Source: Brevibacterium daeguense (GTDB lineage Bacteria; Actinomycetota; Actinomycetes; Actinomycetales; Brevibacteriaceae). Taken from it: a DNA stretch of 59,530 nt. This document shows positions 1 to 8,052 of this stretch, in pieces. The DNA lies in contig NZ_JAJTWW010000005.1 in NCBI RefSeq assembly GCF_021729135.1, forward strand, positions 1 through 59,530, written 5' to 3'. The first letter of the stretch is position 1. Each line of letters starts with the position of its first letter. The notes below the pieces were generated by a model. That model was not told the DNA's origin, made no database searches, and saw nothing but the letters and a program-made list of their open reading frames with translations. Made by a program: the position numbers and the translations under genes.

Positions 1-28
1 GGTGCCCGGGCCGGCCGGCCCGGGCACC
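1..28. terminator. Perfect GC-rich palindrome, probable terminator stem
   Basis: The first 28 bases are a perfect inverted repeat with 14-base arms, from GGTGCCCGGGCCGG to its complement, followed by TCTTC. It lies 54 bases beyond the stop of the leftward DctP lipoprotein gene, so it could end that transcript or one entering from outside the window. There is no long T tract, so the terminator role is inferred. Confidence 0.55.
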
Positions 29-82
29 TCTTCACTGCTTCGTCGGCGCAGTCATCGACTCAGCGTCGGCCTGCTCGCCGCC

Positions 83-1378
83 TCAGTTCGGCCGGTGATC
101 CAGCGCTCCGGAGTTCTCGAAGACGTCCCACGCGTAGTCCGACCAATCCGAGTCCGGGTCGTACCACTCGTTCATCTCGGACATGTCGCCGCCGTCCTCG
201 TAACCGAGGTCCGCGACGCGCTGCTCCCAGGTGCCGGCCAGCTCCTGCACCTGCTCGATGATGTCGTCGGGGAGGTGGCCCTCCTCGATCGACGCCCGCT
301 GCTGCTCCTTGACGAATTCACCGAGCTCGTCCTGGAAGGCATCATCAAATTCCTTGATCGTGCCGTCGACGCTGGCCAGGTCCTCCACGTGGACCGCGTT
401 GGAGTCGACATAGCTCTGGGCGGAGCCGCTGAGCGCGATCGCGCTGCTGTCGAAGATGATCTGCTGGTACTCCAGCGGGAGCGCATCGAAGCTCGGACCC
501 GCGATGTAGGTCGCCGAGAACCGCGGCCAGTTCGCGGTCGTCGAGTACGCCAGGTGGGGTGCGGCCTGGTAGATTCCGCTGATCTCCTTGGCGCTCATCG
601 GCGACAGGTCGCAGTCGACCGTGCCGCGCTGCAGCGCCTCGAACGCCTCGGTGAACTCCAGGCTGGTCGGCACTGCTCCGAAGTGGTCCAGAGCCTCGCT
701 CTGGGGCGCGCTGCCGGCGCGCACCTGCTTGCCCTTGAGCTGCTCTGCGGTGGCGATGTCGGAGTTGCAGTTCAGCGAGTAGGCCCCGTTCGCGAGGATC
801 GGGTTCAGGGTGGTGACGCCCTCGCTCTCGTAGCGGTCCAGCAGTGCCTGGTCGTTCCAGCCGACCGCGGCACCGACCGCGTTGGCCACCATCTCACCGA
901 CCATCGGCGAGTACTCCACGTTGCCCAGCGCGGTTCCGATCGCGCTGGCCTCGGGGAAGCGCTGCGGCTCGTAGGAGATCAGGTGATAGGAGATGTCGAC
1001 GCGGCCGTCGACCACGGCGTCGACCGCCTCGGGGTAGCCCGCGACAGCCATGCCCCAGATGATCTCGACCTCGATCTTGCCGTTGGACCGCTTCTCGATC
1101 TCTTCCTTGACCTGCATCGAACGGCGTCCGGACACCGAGTTCTCGGCCGGGGCGCCCACCTGGTAGGTGATCTTCACCGGATCGAGGTCTGCGATGGCCG
1201 CGTCGACCTCCTCCTGGCTGGCGCCGTACTCGAAGCCGCCACCGCCCTCCTGCGCGGAGTCGGACGATCCCGCGCTGCCGGCGCATCCCGCGACCGTCAG
1301 CATGGCCACGGCAGCGACGCCGCCGGCCAGGGCTTTCGCGCCGCGCGGCACTGTCCGCGAACGTGTAGAAATTTTCAC
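83..1378 (-). CDS. TRAP-type (DctP family) solute-binding lipoprotein, copy 1
   Basis: This is a periplasmic-type solute-binding protein of the DctP (TRAP) family, tethered as a lipoprotein. The N-terminus has basic residues, a hydrophobic stretch and the lipobox VAGC followed by AGSAGSS. A DctP-like core includes the segment EALQRGTVDCDLSP, typical of the ligand-binding lobe, and the tail ends EWYDPDSDWSDYAWD. I chose the GTG at 1378 because AAAGGGG precedes it and the signal peptide then has normal length; the frame is open to 1435. It has two close relatives in this window, at 12688 and 27841, with the same lipobox and the same C-terminal WYDP/WYQG pattern. No DctQ or DctM membrane subunit is adjacent. 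The substrate is unknown; the next catabolic genes are a divergent esterase and BVMO. Confidence 0.88.
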   Translation of the reverse strand: MKISTRSRTVPRGAKALAGGVAAVAMLTVAGCAGSAGSSDSAQEGGGGFEYGASQEEVDAAIADLDPVKITYQVGAPAENSVSGRRSMQVKEEIEKRSNGKIEVEIIWGMAVAGYPEAVDAVVDGRVDISYHLISYEPQRFPEASAIGTALGNVEYSPMVGEMVANAVGAAVGWNDQALLDRYESEGVTTLNPILANGAYSLNCNSDIATAEQLKGKQVRAGSAPQSEALDHFGAVPTSLEFTEAFEALQRGTVDCDLSPMSAKEISGIYQAAPHLAYSTTANWPRFSATYIAGPSFDALPLEYQQIIFDSSAIALSGSAQSYVDSNAVHVEDLASVDGTIKEFDDAFQDELGEFVKEQQRASIEEGHLPDDIIEQVQELAGTWEQRVADLGYEDGGDMSEMNEWYDPDSDWSDYAWDVFENSGALDHRPN

Positions 1379-1667
1379 CAAGACCCCTTTGTCGTCGGAA
1401 GAAGCTGCGGCTCGGAACTGCTGAGCCGCTCCCAACCGGTGACGGCTGCGTCACCGGAACGGCGCGGGCGGTGCTGCGATGCACCCCACCGCGCCGGCGG
1501 AAGTGGACTTATCGAACCACGGCCCGGGGCACTTTTACCAGCACCTTCTCGAAAGATCGTTAAGTTGTTATCAATCAAGCCGTTTCGACTGGTGGTGACG
1601 TGCCGTCGGGTGCCTCGCTTCTCCGCAGGGTTGGCGAGGCGATCGGGAGAATCATCGGCTCCAACCA

Positions 1668-1704
1668 TTGACAGAGCGACCGAATGATCGGTAGATGTGA
1701 TTCA
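1668..1704 (+). promoter_or_regulatory. Probable leaderless promoter of the esterase-BVMO operon with overlapping palindrome
   Basis: TTGACA (1668-1673) and TAGATG (1692-1697) are 18 bases apart. The expected transcription start is about seven bases further on, at the ATG at 1704. No Shine-Dalgarno sequence precedes that ATG, which fits a leaderless mRNA. The palindrome ACCGA-ATGA-TCGGT (1679-1692) fills the spacer and abuts the -10 box, a good place for a TetR-like repressor. The rest of the 325-base divergent spacer (1379-1703) shows an AT-richer patch near 1555-1580 and nothing else I can name. Confidence 0.55.
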
Positions 1705-2744
1705 TGCCACTTGATGCAACGACGCAGCAGTTCCTGGCAACGATGGCCGAAGCCCGTGCCGTTCCCGTCCACGAATCCACCCCAGCGATCGCCCGCATGT
1801 CCGGACCGGCCTTCGCGAGGATGAGCGGCCCCGGTCCTGCCGTCGGCTCCGTGCGTGAGCTCGAGCTCGACGGGGAGGGCGGCACCTTCCGAGTCCGCGT
1901 GCTCGCCCCCGAGGCGCCCGCCCGCGCCATCCTCGTGTACTACCACGGAGGCGGCTGGGTGATCGGGGACATCGACCTCCAGTACGACACCCTCGGCCGC
2001 GAGCTCGTCACGGCAACGGACAGCACCGTGGTCATGGTCAACTACCGCAAGGCCCCCGAGCACCCCTTCCCCACCGCCATCGAGGACTCCTACACCGCCC
2101 TCGAATGGGTCGACGCCCACCGCGCGGAGCTGGCGCCGGAAGGCGTGCCGCTGATCGTCGGCGGGGACAGCGCAGGCGGCAACATCGCCGCGGTCATGAC
2201 GCATCGTGCCCGTGACCGGAAGGGCCCGATCATCGACTATCAGGTCCTCGTCTACCCGGTCACCGACTGCGACTTCTCCCGCCCGTCCTACAACGCCCCG
2301 GAGAACCAGCTGCTGCTGTCGCGGCCCACGATGGAGTGGTTCTGGAACCACTACGCCCCCGCCGCGGAGGACCGCACCCATCCGGACGCCTCTCCCCTGC
2401 GCCACGACGACCTCAGCGGTCTCCCGCCGGCATTCGTCTACCTGGCCGAGCACGACCCGCTCCACGACGAAGGCCGCGAGTACGCCGAGCGGCTCGCGCA
2501 GGCGGGCACCGAGGTCGAACTCCTCGTCGCCGAAGGGCAGATGCACGCCTTCTTCCAGATGATCAACGTGCTCCCGGGCTGCCGCACGGGACTCGACCTC
2601 ATCGCCGACCGGATCAACGCTCTGACCAGCGCGGATTCCTCGGAGTCGGCCTCACCGATTTCGCATGCTTGCGCGAACGGGGCACCCACCCCGGGCGCGG
2701 CTTCCTCCGACTCCGCACAGCTCACGAAGGGACAGCCGGCATGA
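1704..2744 (+). CDS. Alpha/beta hydrolase, HSL-type esterase/lipase
   Basis: This is a carboxylesterase of the hormone-sensitive-lipase family. The oxyanion-hole motif HGGGW is at residues 81-85 and the nucleophile elbow GDSAGG at 154-159 (Ser156). The acid is probably in AEHDPLHDEG and the His in GQMHAFF. At 346 residues it is about 30 longer than usual; the extra is a Ser/Ala-rich tail. Its stop overlaps the ATG of the next gene (ATGA), so it is translationally coupled to a Baeyer-Villiger monooxygenase. The natural inference is that it hydrolyses the lactone or ester that enzyme makes. The start gives the usual MPLD-type N-terminus and seems leaderless. Confidence 0.9.
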   Translation: MPLDATTQQFLATMAEARAVPVHESTPAIARMSGPAFARMSGPGPAVGSVRELELDGEGGTFRVRVLAPEAPARAILVYYHGGGWVIGDIDLQYDTLGRELVTATDSTVVMVNYRKAPEHPFPTAIEDSYTALEWVDAHRAELAPEGVPLIVGGDSAGGNIAAVMTHRARDRKGPIIDYQVLVYPVTDCDFSRPSYNAPENQLLLSRPTMEWFWNHYAPAAEDRTHPDASPLRHDDLSGLPPAFVYLAEHDPLHDEGREYAERLAQAGTEVELLVAEGQMHAFFQMINVLPGCRTGLDLIADRINALTSADSSESASPISHACANGAPTPGAASSDSAQLTKGQPA

Positions 2745-4420
2745 CGACGGTGACGAACCAGCCCGCAACCGCCTCGGCCGCCGCCGGCGCCCCGGAGACG
2801 CAGACGCCCGACTACGACGCCGTCATCGTGGGCGCCGGGTTCTCCGGGATGTACCAGCTGCACCGGCTCCGGCAGCTGGGGATGCGCGTGCGCGTGATCG
2901 AGGCCGGCGACGACGTGGGCGGCACCTGGTACTGGAACCGCTATCCCGGCGCCCGCGTCGACATCGAGTCCCGCCACTACTCCTACAGCTTCGATGACGA
3001 GCTGCAGCAGGAGTGGGACTGGTCCGAGCGCTACGCCGCCCAGCCCGAGCTGCTCGACTACGCCCGGCACGTCGCCGACCGCTTCGACCTGCACCGGGAC
3101 ATCACCTTCGGCACCCGCGTGAGCGCGCTCGACTGGCAGGACCGGCAGCATGCCTGGACGGTCACCACCGACAGCGGCGAGCGGCTGAGCAGCCGGTTCG
3201 TCATCCTCGCCACCGGCTGCCTGTCCGTGCCGCAGGAGCCGACGTTCGACGGGCTGGACGAGTTCCGGGGCGAGGTGCTCTACACCTCCCGCTGGCCGCA
3301 CGAGGGAGTCGACCTCAGCGGCAAGCGAGTGGCGGTGATCGGCACCGGCTCCTCCGGCCTGCAGACGATCACCGCGATCGCACCCGAGGTCGCCTCGCTC
3401 ACCGTCCTCCAGCGCACCCCCAACTTCGCGATCCCGGCGCACAACCACCCGCTCACCGATGACGACAGGGCGTGGATCAAGGAGAACTACCCGCAGCTGC
3501 GCGGCCAGGACTTCGAGTCCGCGCTCGACTTCTACGTCGACGACAGCCAGGTGCTGTTCGCCGAGCACGACGAAGCCGAGATCGACGCCGTCCTCGAGGA
3601 GCGCTGGCGCCGAGGCGGGCTCGGCTACACCCGCGCCTTCGCCGACAGTCTGCTGAGTGCCGAGGCGAACGCGCGGCTGGCCGACTTCGCCCGGGCGAAG
3701 ATCCGGGAGCGAGTCGCGGACGAGAAGCTCGCGCAGAAGCTCATGCCGTTCGACTACCCGGTCGGCGCCAAGCGGATGTGCGTGGACACCGGCTACTTCG
3801 AGGTCTACAACCGGGACAACGTCCGCCTCATCGACATCGGCGAGCAGCCGATCGAAGGCTTCACCGCCTCGGGAATCGTGGTCCGTGCGCCGGAGGGCCG
3901 AGGCGGTCGCGAGGAGATCGACGTCGATGTCGTCGTCATGGCGACCGGGTTCGATGCGATGACCGGCGCCGTCGACGCCATCGACATCACCTCGGACGCG
4001 GGATCGCTGCGGGACAAGTGGCAGGACGGGCCGCGCACCTACCTGGGCCTGATGACCGCGGACTACCCGAACCTGTTCACCATCACCGGCCCGCAGAGCC
4101 CCTCGGTCCTGACGAACATGATGACCTCGATCGAATACCACGTCGACTTCATCTCCCGGATGCTGGAGAAGATGACTGCCGAGGGAACGACCCAGGTGGC
4201 GCCGCGACCCGAGGCCGAGGAGCACTGGGTCAACCTCACGAACGACCTCGGCGCGCTGACGCTGATGCCGAAGGCGCAGTCCTGGTACATGGGCGCCAAC
4301 ATCCCCGGCAAGCCGCAGGCGCTGATGCCATTCGTGGGCGGCTCGCACGTCTACATCAACTACTGCGAAGGCATCGTGGTGGGCAACTACCACGGCTTCG
4401 CATTCGGGAAGGTGTCATAG
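2741..4420 (+). CDS. Flavin-dependent Baeyer-Villiger monooxygenase (cyclohexanone monooxygenase type)
   Basis: A type I BVMO uses FAD, NADPH and O2 to turn a ketone into an ester or lactone. The FAD Rossmann motif GAGFSG is at residues 31-36, GGTWYWNRYPG follows near 60-70, and the NADPH Rossmann motif GTGSSG is at 201-206. The family fingerprint is present as FRGEVLYTSRWP (175-186), with Tyr where the classic FxGxxxHxxxWP motif has His. Length is 559 residues, close to cyclohexanone monooxygenases. The ATG at 2741 overlaps the esterase stop by four bases; the frame stays open far upstream, but only this start fits the fold. Together the two genes form a classic ketone to ester to acid plus alcohol unit. 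The exact ketone cannot be read from the sequence. Confidence 0.9.
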   Translation: MTTVTNQPATASAAAGAPETQTPDYDAVIVGAGFSGMYQLHRLRQLGMRVRVIEAGDDVGGTWYWNRYPGARVDIESRHYSYSFDDELQQEWDWSERYAAQPELLDYARHVADRFDLHRDITFGTRVSALDWQDRQHAWTVTTDSGERLSSRFVILATGCLSVPQEPTFDGLDEFRGEVLYTSRWPHEGVDLSGKRVAVIGTGSSGLQTITAIAPEVASLTVLQRTPNFAIPAHNHPLTDDDRAWIKENYPQLRGQDFESALDFYVDDSQVLFAEHDEAEIDAVLEERWRRGGLGYTRAFADSLLSAEANARLADFARAKIRERVADEKLAQKLMPFDYPVGAKRMCVDTGYFEVYNRDNVRLIDIGEQPIEGFTASGIVVRAPEGRGGREEIDVDVVVMATGFDAMTGAVDAIDITSDAGSLRDKWQDGPRTYLGLMTADYPNLFTITGPQSPSVLTNMMTSIEYHVDFISRMLEKMTAEGTTQVAPRPEAEEHWVNLTNDLGALTLMPKAQSWYMGANIPGKPQALMPFVGGSHVYINYCEGIVVGNYHGFAFGKVS

Positions 4421-4433
4421 CGGGCTGGTGGTT

Positions 4434-4469
4434 GCGGCGCGGCTCGTGGTCGCGGCGCGGCTCGTGGTC
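4434..4469. repeat. 18-bp tandem repeat, two copies
   Basis: GCGGCGCGGCTCGTGGTC occurs twice in direct succession (4434-4451 and 4452-4469), just after the monooxygenase stop. It is non-coding and probably a replication-slippage product. Confidence 0.8.
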
Positions 4470-4578
4470 GTGACGGGATTCCCGCCGGGTTCGCCGCGGC
4501 GTTCGGCACGGGGCGGTTCCGCGGCTCGCTGACCTCGTGGTGCTTCCGCCGGCGCCGGTTTCGGGTGATGCTTGAGGC

Positions 4579-5280
4579 ATGTGCGGACGTTTCACACTCA
4601 CGGTCGACGCGGCGAGCCTGGCGCGGATGTACTCCAACGACATCGGCGAGCTCGCCGAATGGCAGCCCACCTTCAGCATCGCGCCGACGGAGCGTGTTCC
4701 CGTGGTCCGCGAGCGCCTGGACAAGGACACCGGCACGGTCCACCGGGAGATCTCACCGATGGAGTGGGGCCTGCGACCGTCGTGGGCGACGACCCCGGGG
4801 CCCAAGCCGATCAACGCCCGACTGGAGACCGCCGCCACGAAGCGCATGTTCCAGCAGGCGTTCAACCGGCACCGGGCCATCGTGCCGATGAGCGGGTACT
4901 TCGAGTGGGTTCCCGAGGACGGCAAGAAGCAGCCCTACTACCTGTTCAGCGAGGACCACCCGATCCTGCACGCGGCAGGCCTGTATGCCATGCGCAAGGA
5001 CGAGCACGGCGAGTGGCAGCTCACCTTCGCGATCATCACCACCGACGCCACCGACGCCGCCGGCCGCGTCCACGATCGGATGCCGGTGCTGATGCCCGAT
5101 GAGCTCGCGGCCGACTGGGTCGATCCTGCGCGGCTCGCCTCGGGTGAGGAGATGACGGCCCGGCTGGCCGCGGCTGCCGAGGCGAGCGCGAAGACGCTGC
5201 AGGTCAGGAAGGTGTCGCGCCGGGTCAACAGCGTGCAGACCGCGGACCCGCACGACGCCTCCCTGCTCGATCCGGTCTAG
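4579..5280 (+). CDS. SRAP (YedK/HMCES-type) abasic-site protein
   Basis: SOS-response-associated peptidase family proteins crosslink to abasic sites in single-stranded DNA through Cys2. The sequence begins MCGRFTL, so Met removal exposes Cys2. The other conserved active-site positions are visible: Asn79 in INARLET, Glu109 in GYFEW and His165 in VHDRMPV. At 233 residues it has normal family length. It is on the same strand as the BVMO but 158 bases away, and it ends with a 4-base tail-to-tail overlap with the leftward hydrolase. It is a housekeeping DNA-repair gene amid catabolic ones and has no obvious link to them. Confidence 0.93.
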   Translation: MCGRFTLTVDAASLARMYSNDIGELAEWQPTFSIAPTERVPVVRERLDKDTGTVHREISPMEWGLRPSWATTPGPKPINARLETAATKRMFQQAFNRHRAIVPMSGYFEWVPEDGKKQPYYLFSEDHPILHAAGLYAMRKDEHGEWQLTFAIITTDATDAAGRVHDRMPVLMPDELAADWVDPARLASGEEMTARLAAAAEASAKTLQVRKVSRRVNSVQTADPHDASLLDPV

Positions 5281-6101
5281 CGGCTCATCACGGACACCGA
5301 CTGGGAATCGAGGAAGCCGGACACGATCCGCAGGAGGTCGTCGAGGCGCTCGACATGCAGCGCATGGCTCGACCCGGGTCCGGTGAGGAGCTCGAAGCGA
5401 GCGCCGGGAATCGCATCCGCGACCTTCTTGGCCTGCCGCGGCGGCGTGAGCAGATCCTGCTCCCCCACGACGACGAGGGCCGGCGCGGAGATCGCCCCGA
5501 TTCTGTCGAGCGAGTCGAATTCCAGATCCGCGTCCCACTGCTCGACGGTCACCTGCATCTGGGCTTCCGTCTGCGGCATCGCCGGGAGCATCGGCGCCAT
5601 CAGCTCCTCCAGGTCGGGACGGTCGAGGAACTCCGGCGAGTACACGATCCCGGACGCCGCCATCGCCGCTTCCAGGTCCCGATGCACGTAGGGGTAGCGC
5701 AGGGCGGCGAGGACCGAACGCTGGAAGCCGTCGCAGCCGGCCCAGGTCGAGTACAGCACCGCCGAGGCCACCTGATCGGGGTGGGCGAGTGCCAGCTCCT
5801 GTGCGATGGCTGAGCCGAGCGACCACCCGAGGACATGGGCGGAGGGAATCTCGAGCGCCTCGAGCAGGGCGGAGGCGTCCTCGGCCAGCGAGGCGACGCT
5901 GATCGGGCCCTCGCCCCGCTCACTGCCGCCCAGGCCGCGGTTGTCGAAGGCGATCACCTGGTAGTCCTCGCTCAGGCGTGGCGCCAGCTCACCCCACAAC
6001 GGGATCGACCCCGTTGTCCCCATGATCAGGAGGAGAGGCTCACCGCTGCCGGTGATCTCGTAGTTGAGGGAAACGCCGGTGCGGACTGGAATCTGCGGCA
6101 T
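5277..6101 (-). CDS. Alpha/beta-fold hydrolase
   Basis: This is a 274-residue alpha/beta hydrolase. The nucleophile elbow is GWSLG at 92-96 (Ser95). The acid is probably the Asp in VVVGEQDLLTPP near 217 and the base the His in GSSHALHVE near 243. It resembles 3-oxoadipate enol-lactonase and other small esterases, but the substrate cannot be assigned. AAAGGAG lies seven bases before the ATG. It lies 130 bases downstream of the EthA-like monooxygenase on the same strand, so hydrolysis of a Baeyer-Villiger ester is a reasonable guess. That would make a second monooxygenase/hydrolase pair in this 6-kb stretch. Confidence 0.85.
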   Translation of the reverse strand: MPQIPVRTGVSLNYEITGSGEPLLLIMGTTGSIPLWGELAPRLSEDYQVIAFDNRGLGGSERGEGPISVASLAEDASALLEALEIPSAHVLGWSLGSAIAQELALAHPDQVASAVLYSTWAGCDGFQRSVLAALRYPYVHRDLEAAMAASGIVYSPEFLDRPDLEELMAPMLPAMPQTEAQMQVTVEQWDADLEFDSLDRIGAISAPALVVVGEQDLLTPPRQAKKVADAIPGARFELLTGPGSSHALHVERLDDLLRIVSGFLDSQSVSVMSR

Positions 6102-6128
6102 GACTGCTCCTTTGCAGGTCGTGGCTGT

Positions 6129-6182
6129 GGGGTGGTTCTGTCTGATGGGGTGGATCTGTCTGGTGGGGTGGTGCCGTCTGAG
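6129..6182. repeat. 18-bp tandem repeat, three imperfect copies
   Basis: GGGGTGGTTCTGTCTGAT (6129), GGGGTGGATCTGTCTGGT (6147) and GGGGTGGTGCCGTCTGAG (6165) are contiguous 18-bp units. They lie in the untranslated spacer between the EthA-like monooxygenase and the hydrolase. Their copy number may vary between strains. Confidence 0.85.
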
Positions 6183-6231
6183 GTGTGCGGGTGGCGTGCC
6201 GGGTCGGATCGGCGGTGCTTACGATCGCTGA

Positions 6232-7740
6232 TCAGCTGAACCGCAGCCCGTCGTCGAGGTCGACGATCGGGAACAGCTCTCGCTCGTAGTCGTACTCGAA
6301 CATCTGCCGCCAGGGATCGCGGTCGCTCTGCTTGTACAGCCGGTCGAGCGCCCGGACCATGTAGCCGGCGCTGACATTCTCCGGGTCGACCCACGGGCGC
6401 ATGGCCATGCCGTCGTCCTCCGGGTTCACCGTCGGCGTGACGACGTCGGCACCCGCCTCGGCCATCCGCCCAAGGATTCGCGTGACGAGGTCGTTGACGA
6501 TGTCCACACGCAGGGTCCAGCTGTAGCGGAAGTACCCGAGCGCGAACGCCATATTCGGGATGCCGCTGATCATGATCCCGCGCCACGTGATCCGGTTGCT
6601 GAAGTCGACGGGCTCTCCGTCGACGCAGAACGGGATGTTCGCGAACGAGGCCATGTTGAGACCGGTTGCCGCGACGACGATGTCCGCGTCGAGCACCTCG
6701 CCCGAGGAGATCTGCACCCCGCTTTCCGTGAAGCGCTCGATCGTGTCGGTCTCGACCGAGAGGTTCCCGGCCTGCATCTGCTCGAAGAAGTCGCCGTCGG
6801 GAATCGAGACGACGCGCTGCTGCCACGGGCGGTAGCGGGGGCTGAAATGCCTGTCGAAGTCGACGTCCGCGGGAACGTGAGGACGAATGCTCTCGATCAC
6901 CAGCTCGCGCGCCTCCTCCGGATTCTCCCGGCACAGAGTGACGATCGCGTCGGTCTGGTGGATGTACTGCCGCCGCAGAATCTCGTGCATCCAGTCATCG
7001 GGAAGCTTGAGCGGCGCCAGCGCCTCGGCGAGCTCGTGGACTTTCGGCGCGATGTAGTAGTACGAGGGGGAGCGCTGGAGCATCGTGACGTGCTCGGCGT
7101 CCCGGGCCAGCGCCGGCGCGAGGGTGGTGGCGGTCGACCCCGAGCCGATGATCAGGACGCGCTTGCCGGCGTAGTCGAGGTCCTCGGGCCAGTGCTGCGG
7201 GTGCAGCAGCACTCCCTCGTAGCGGTCCTCGTCCGGCCAGTGCGGACGGTACGAGGTCTCGTGGTCGTAGTATCCGTGGCACATCCAGAGGAAGCTCGCT
7301 GTGATGCGCAGCGTCTGCCCGGTGTCACCGCGGACGACGGTGGCGGTCCAGGTCGAGGTCGGTGAGGACCACTCCAGTCCTGTCACCCGGTGCCCGTAGC
7401 GGATGTGGTCGGCCAGACCGTCCTCGTCGATCACCGATTCCAGGTACTCCCGGATCGAGGCGCCGTCGGCGATCGAGGGACCGGTCCAGGGCTTATGCCG
7501 GTAGCCGTAGGTGAACAGGTCGCTGTCGGAGCGCGCGCCCGGGTAGCGATGGGTCAGCCAGGTTCCGCCGAACGATTCCTGGGCCTCGAGCATGGCGAAC
7601 GTGCGGTCCGGGAAGTTGGTGCGGAGGTGGTGAGCGGCACCGATGCCGGAGACTCCGGCACCGACGATGAGCACGTCGAAGTGTTCGGTTGCGGGGCCGT
7701 CGGCATCCCTCTGCAACTCCATGGTCGGATTCTGCGTCAT
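6232..7740 (-). CDS. EthA-type flavin-containing Baeyer-Villiger monooxygenase
   Basis: This is a 502-residue FAD/NADPH monooxygenase very like mycobacterial EthA along its whole length. It has GAGVSG near residue 28, the segment GGTWLTHRYPGARSDSD (59-75), the BVMO fingerprint YEGVLLHPQHWP (174-185) with the central His present, GSGSTAT (199-205) and HVTMLQRSP. The C-terminal half includes ATGLNM and SGIPNMA. The ATG at 7740 has AGGAG seven bases upstream; the open frame continues to 7926 without a plausible start. EthA enzymes oxidise ketones and thioamides. Here the likely role is a second ketone oxygenation, paired with the downstream hydrolase. Confidence 0.9.
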   Translation of the reverse strand: MTQNPTMELQRDADGPATEHFDVLIVGAGVSGIGAAHHLRTNFPDRTFAMLEAQESFGGTWLTHRYPGARSDSDLFTYGYRHKPWTGPSIADGASIREYLESVIDEDGLADHIRYGHRVTGLEWSSPTSTWTATVVRGDTGQTLRITASFLWMCHGYYDHETSYRPHWPDEDRYEGVLLHPQHWPEDLDYAGKRVLIIGSGSTATTLAPALARDAEHVTMLQRSPSYYYIAPKVHELAEALAPLKLPDDWMHEILRRQYIHQTDAIVTLCRENPEEARELVIESIRPHVPADVDFDRHFSPRYRPWQQRVVSIPDGDFFEQMQAGNLSVETDTIERFTESGVQISSGEVLDADIVVAATGLNMASFANIPFCVDGEPVDFSNRITWRGIMISGIPNMAFALGYFRYSWTLRVDIVNDLVTRILGRMAEAGADVVTPTVNPEDDGMAMRPWVDPENVSAGYMVRALDRLYKQSDRDPWRQMFEYDYERELFPIVDLDDGLRFS

Positions 7741-7940
7741 TGCATACTCCTGATGAGGTTCACGGCCGATTGCACAGCGACACTGCCGTGGATCGGTGAG
7801 CTCACTATATCCACATCGGTTTCCTCCTCGGAAGAGCCGATGTCGACCCATGCCGCTTTCGCAGTGCTTCACCCGAGCGCTCGATGGTGCCTTGCTGAGC
7901 GGCCCGTCCGCCCGCCATGCTGACATGCCGCTGAATCACC

Positions 7941-7973
7941 GAGCGGGCAGCCGGTGCGCCCGGCTGCCCGCTC
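7941..7973. terminator. 13-bp-arm hairpin in the 7741-8052 spacer
   Basis: GAGCGGGCAGCCG pairs perfectly with CGGCTGCCCGCTC across a 7-base loop. It lies 80 bases beyond the stop of the leftward cytochrome b gene and is its probable terminator, though without a T run. The rest of the 312-base spacer holds the promoter region of the EthA-like gene, in which I recognise no box with confidence. Confidence 0.55.
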
Positions 7974-8052
7974 TGCGGCATGCGATGCTGCCGCGGTGAG
8001 GATGACTCCGCCTCAGCGAGGGATCCCCCGCCTCAGCAGCTGAATTCGTGAC

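Noticed and set aside
2336..2740. N-terminal extension of the BVMO reading frame
   Set aside because: The frame upstream of 2741 is the shadow of the esterase gene; the ATG at 2741 overlaps the esterase stop and fits the fold.
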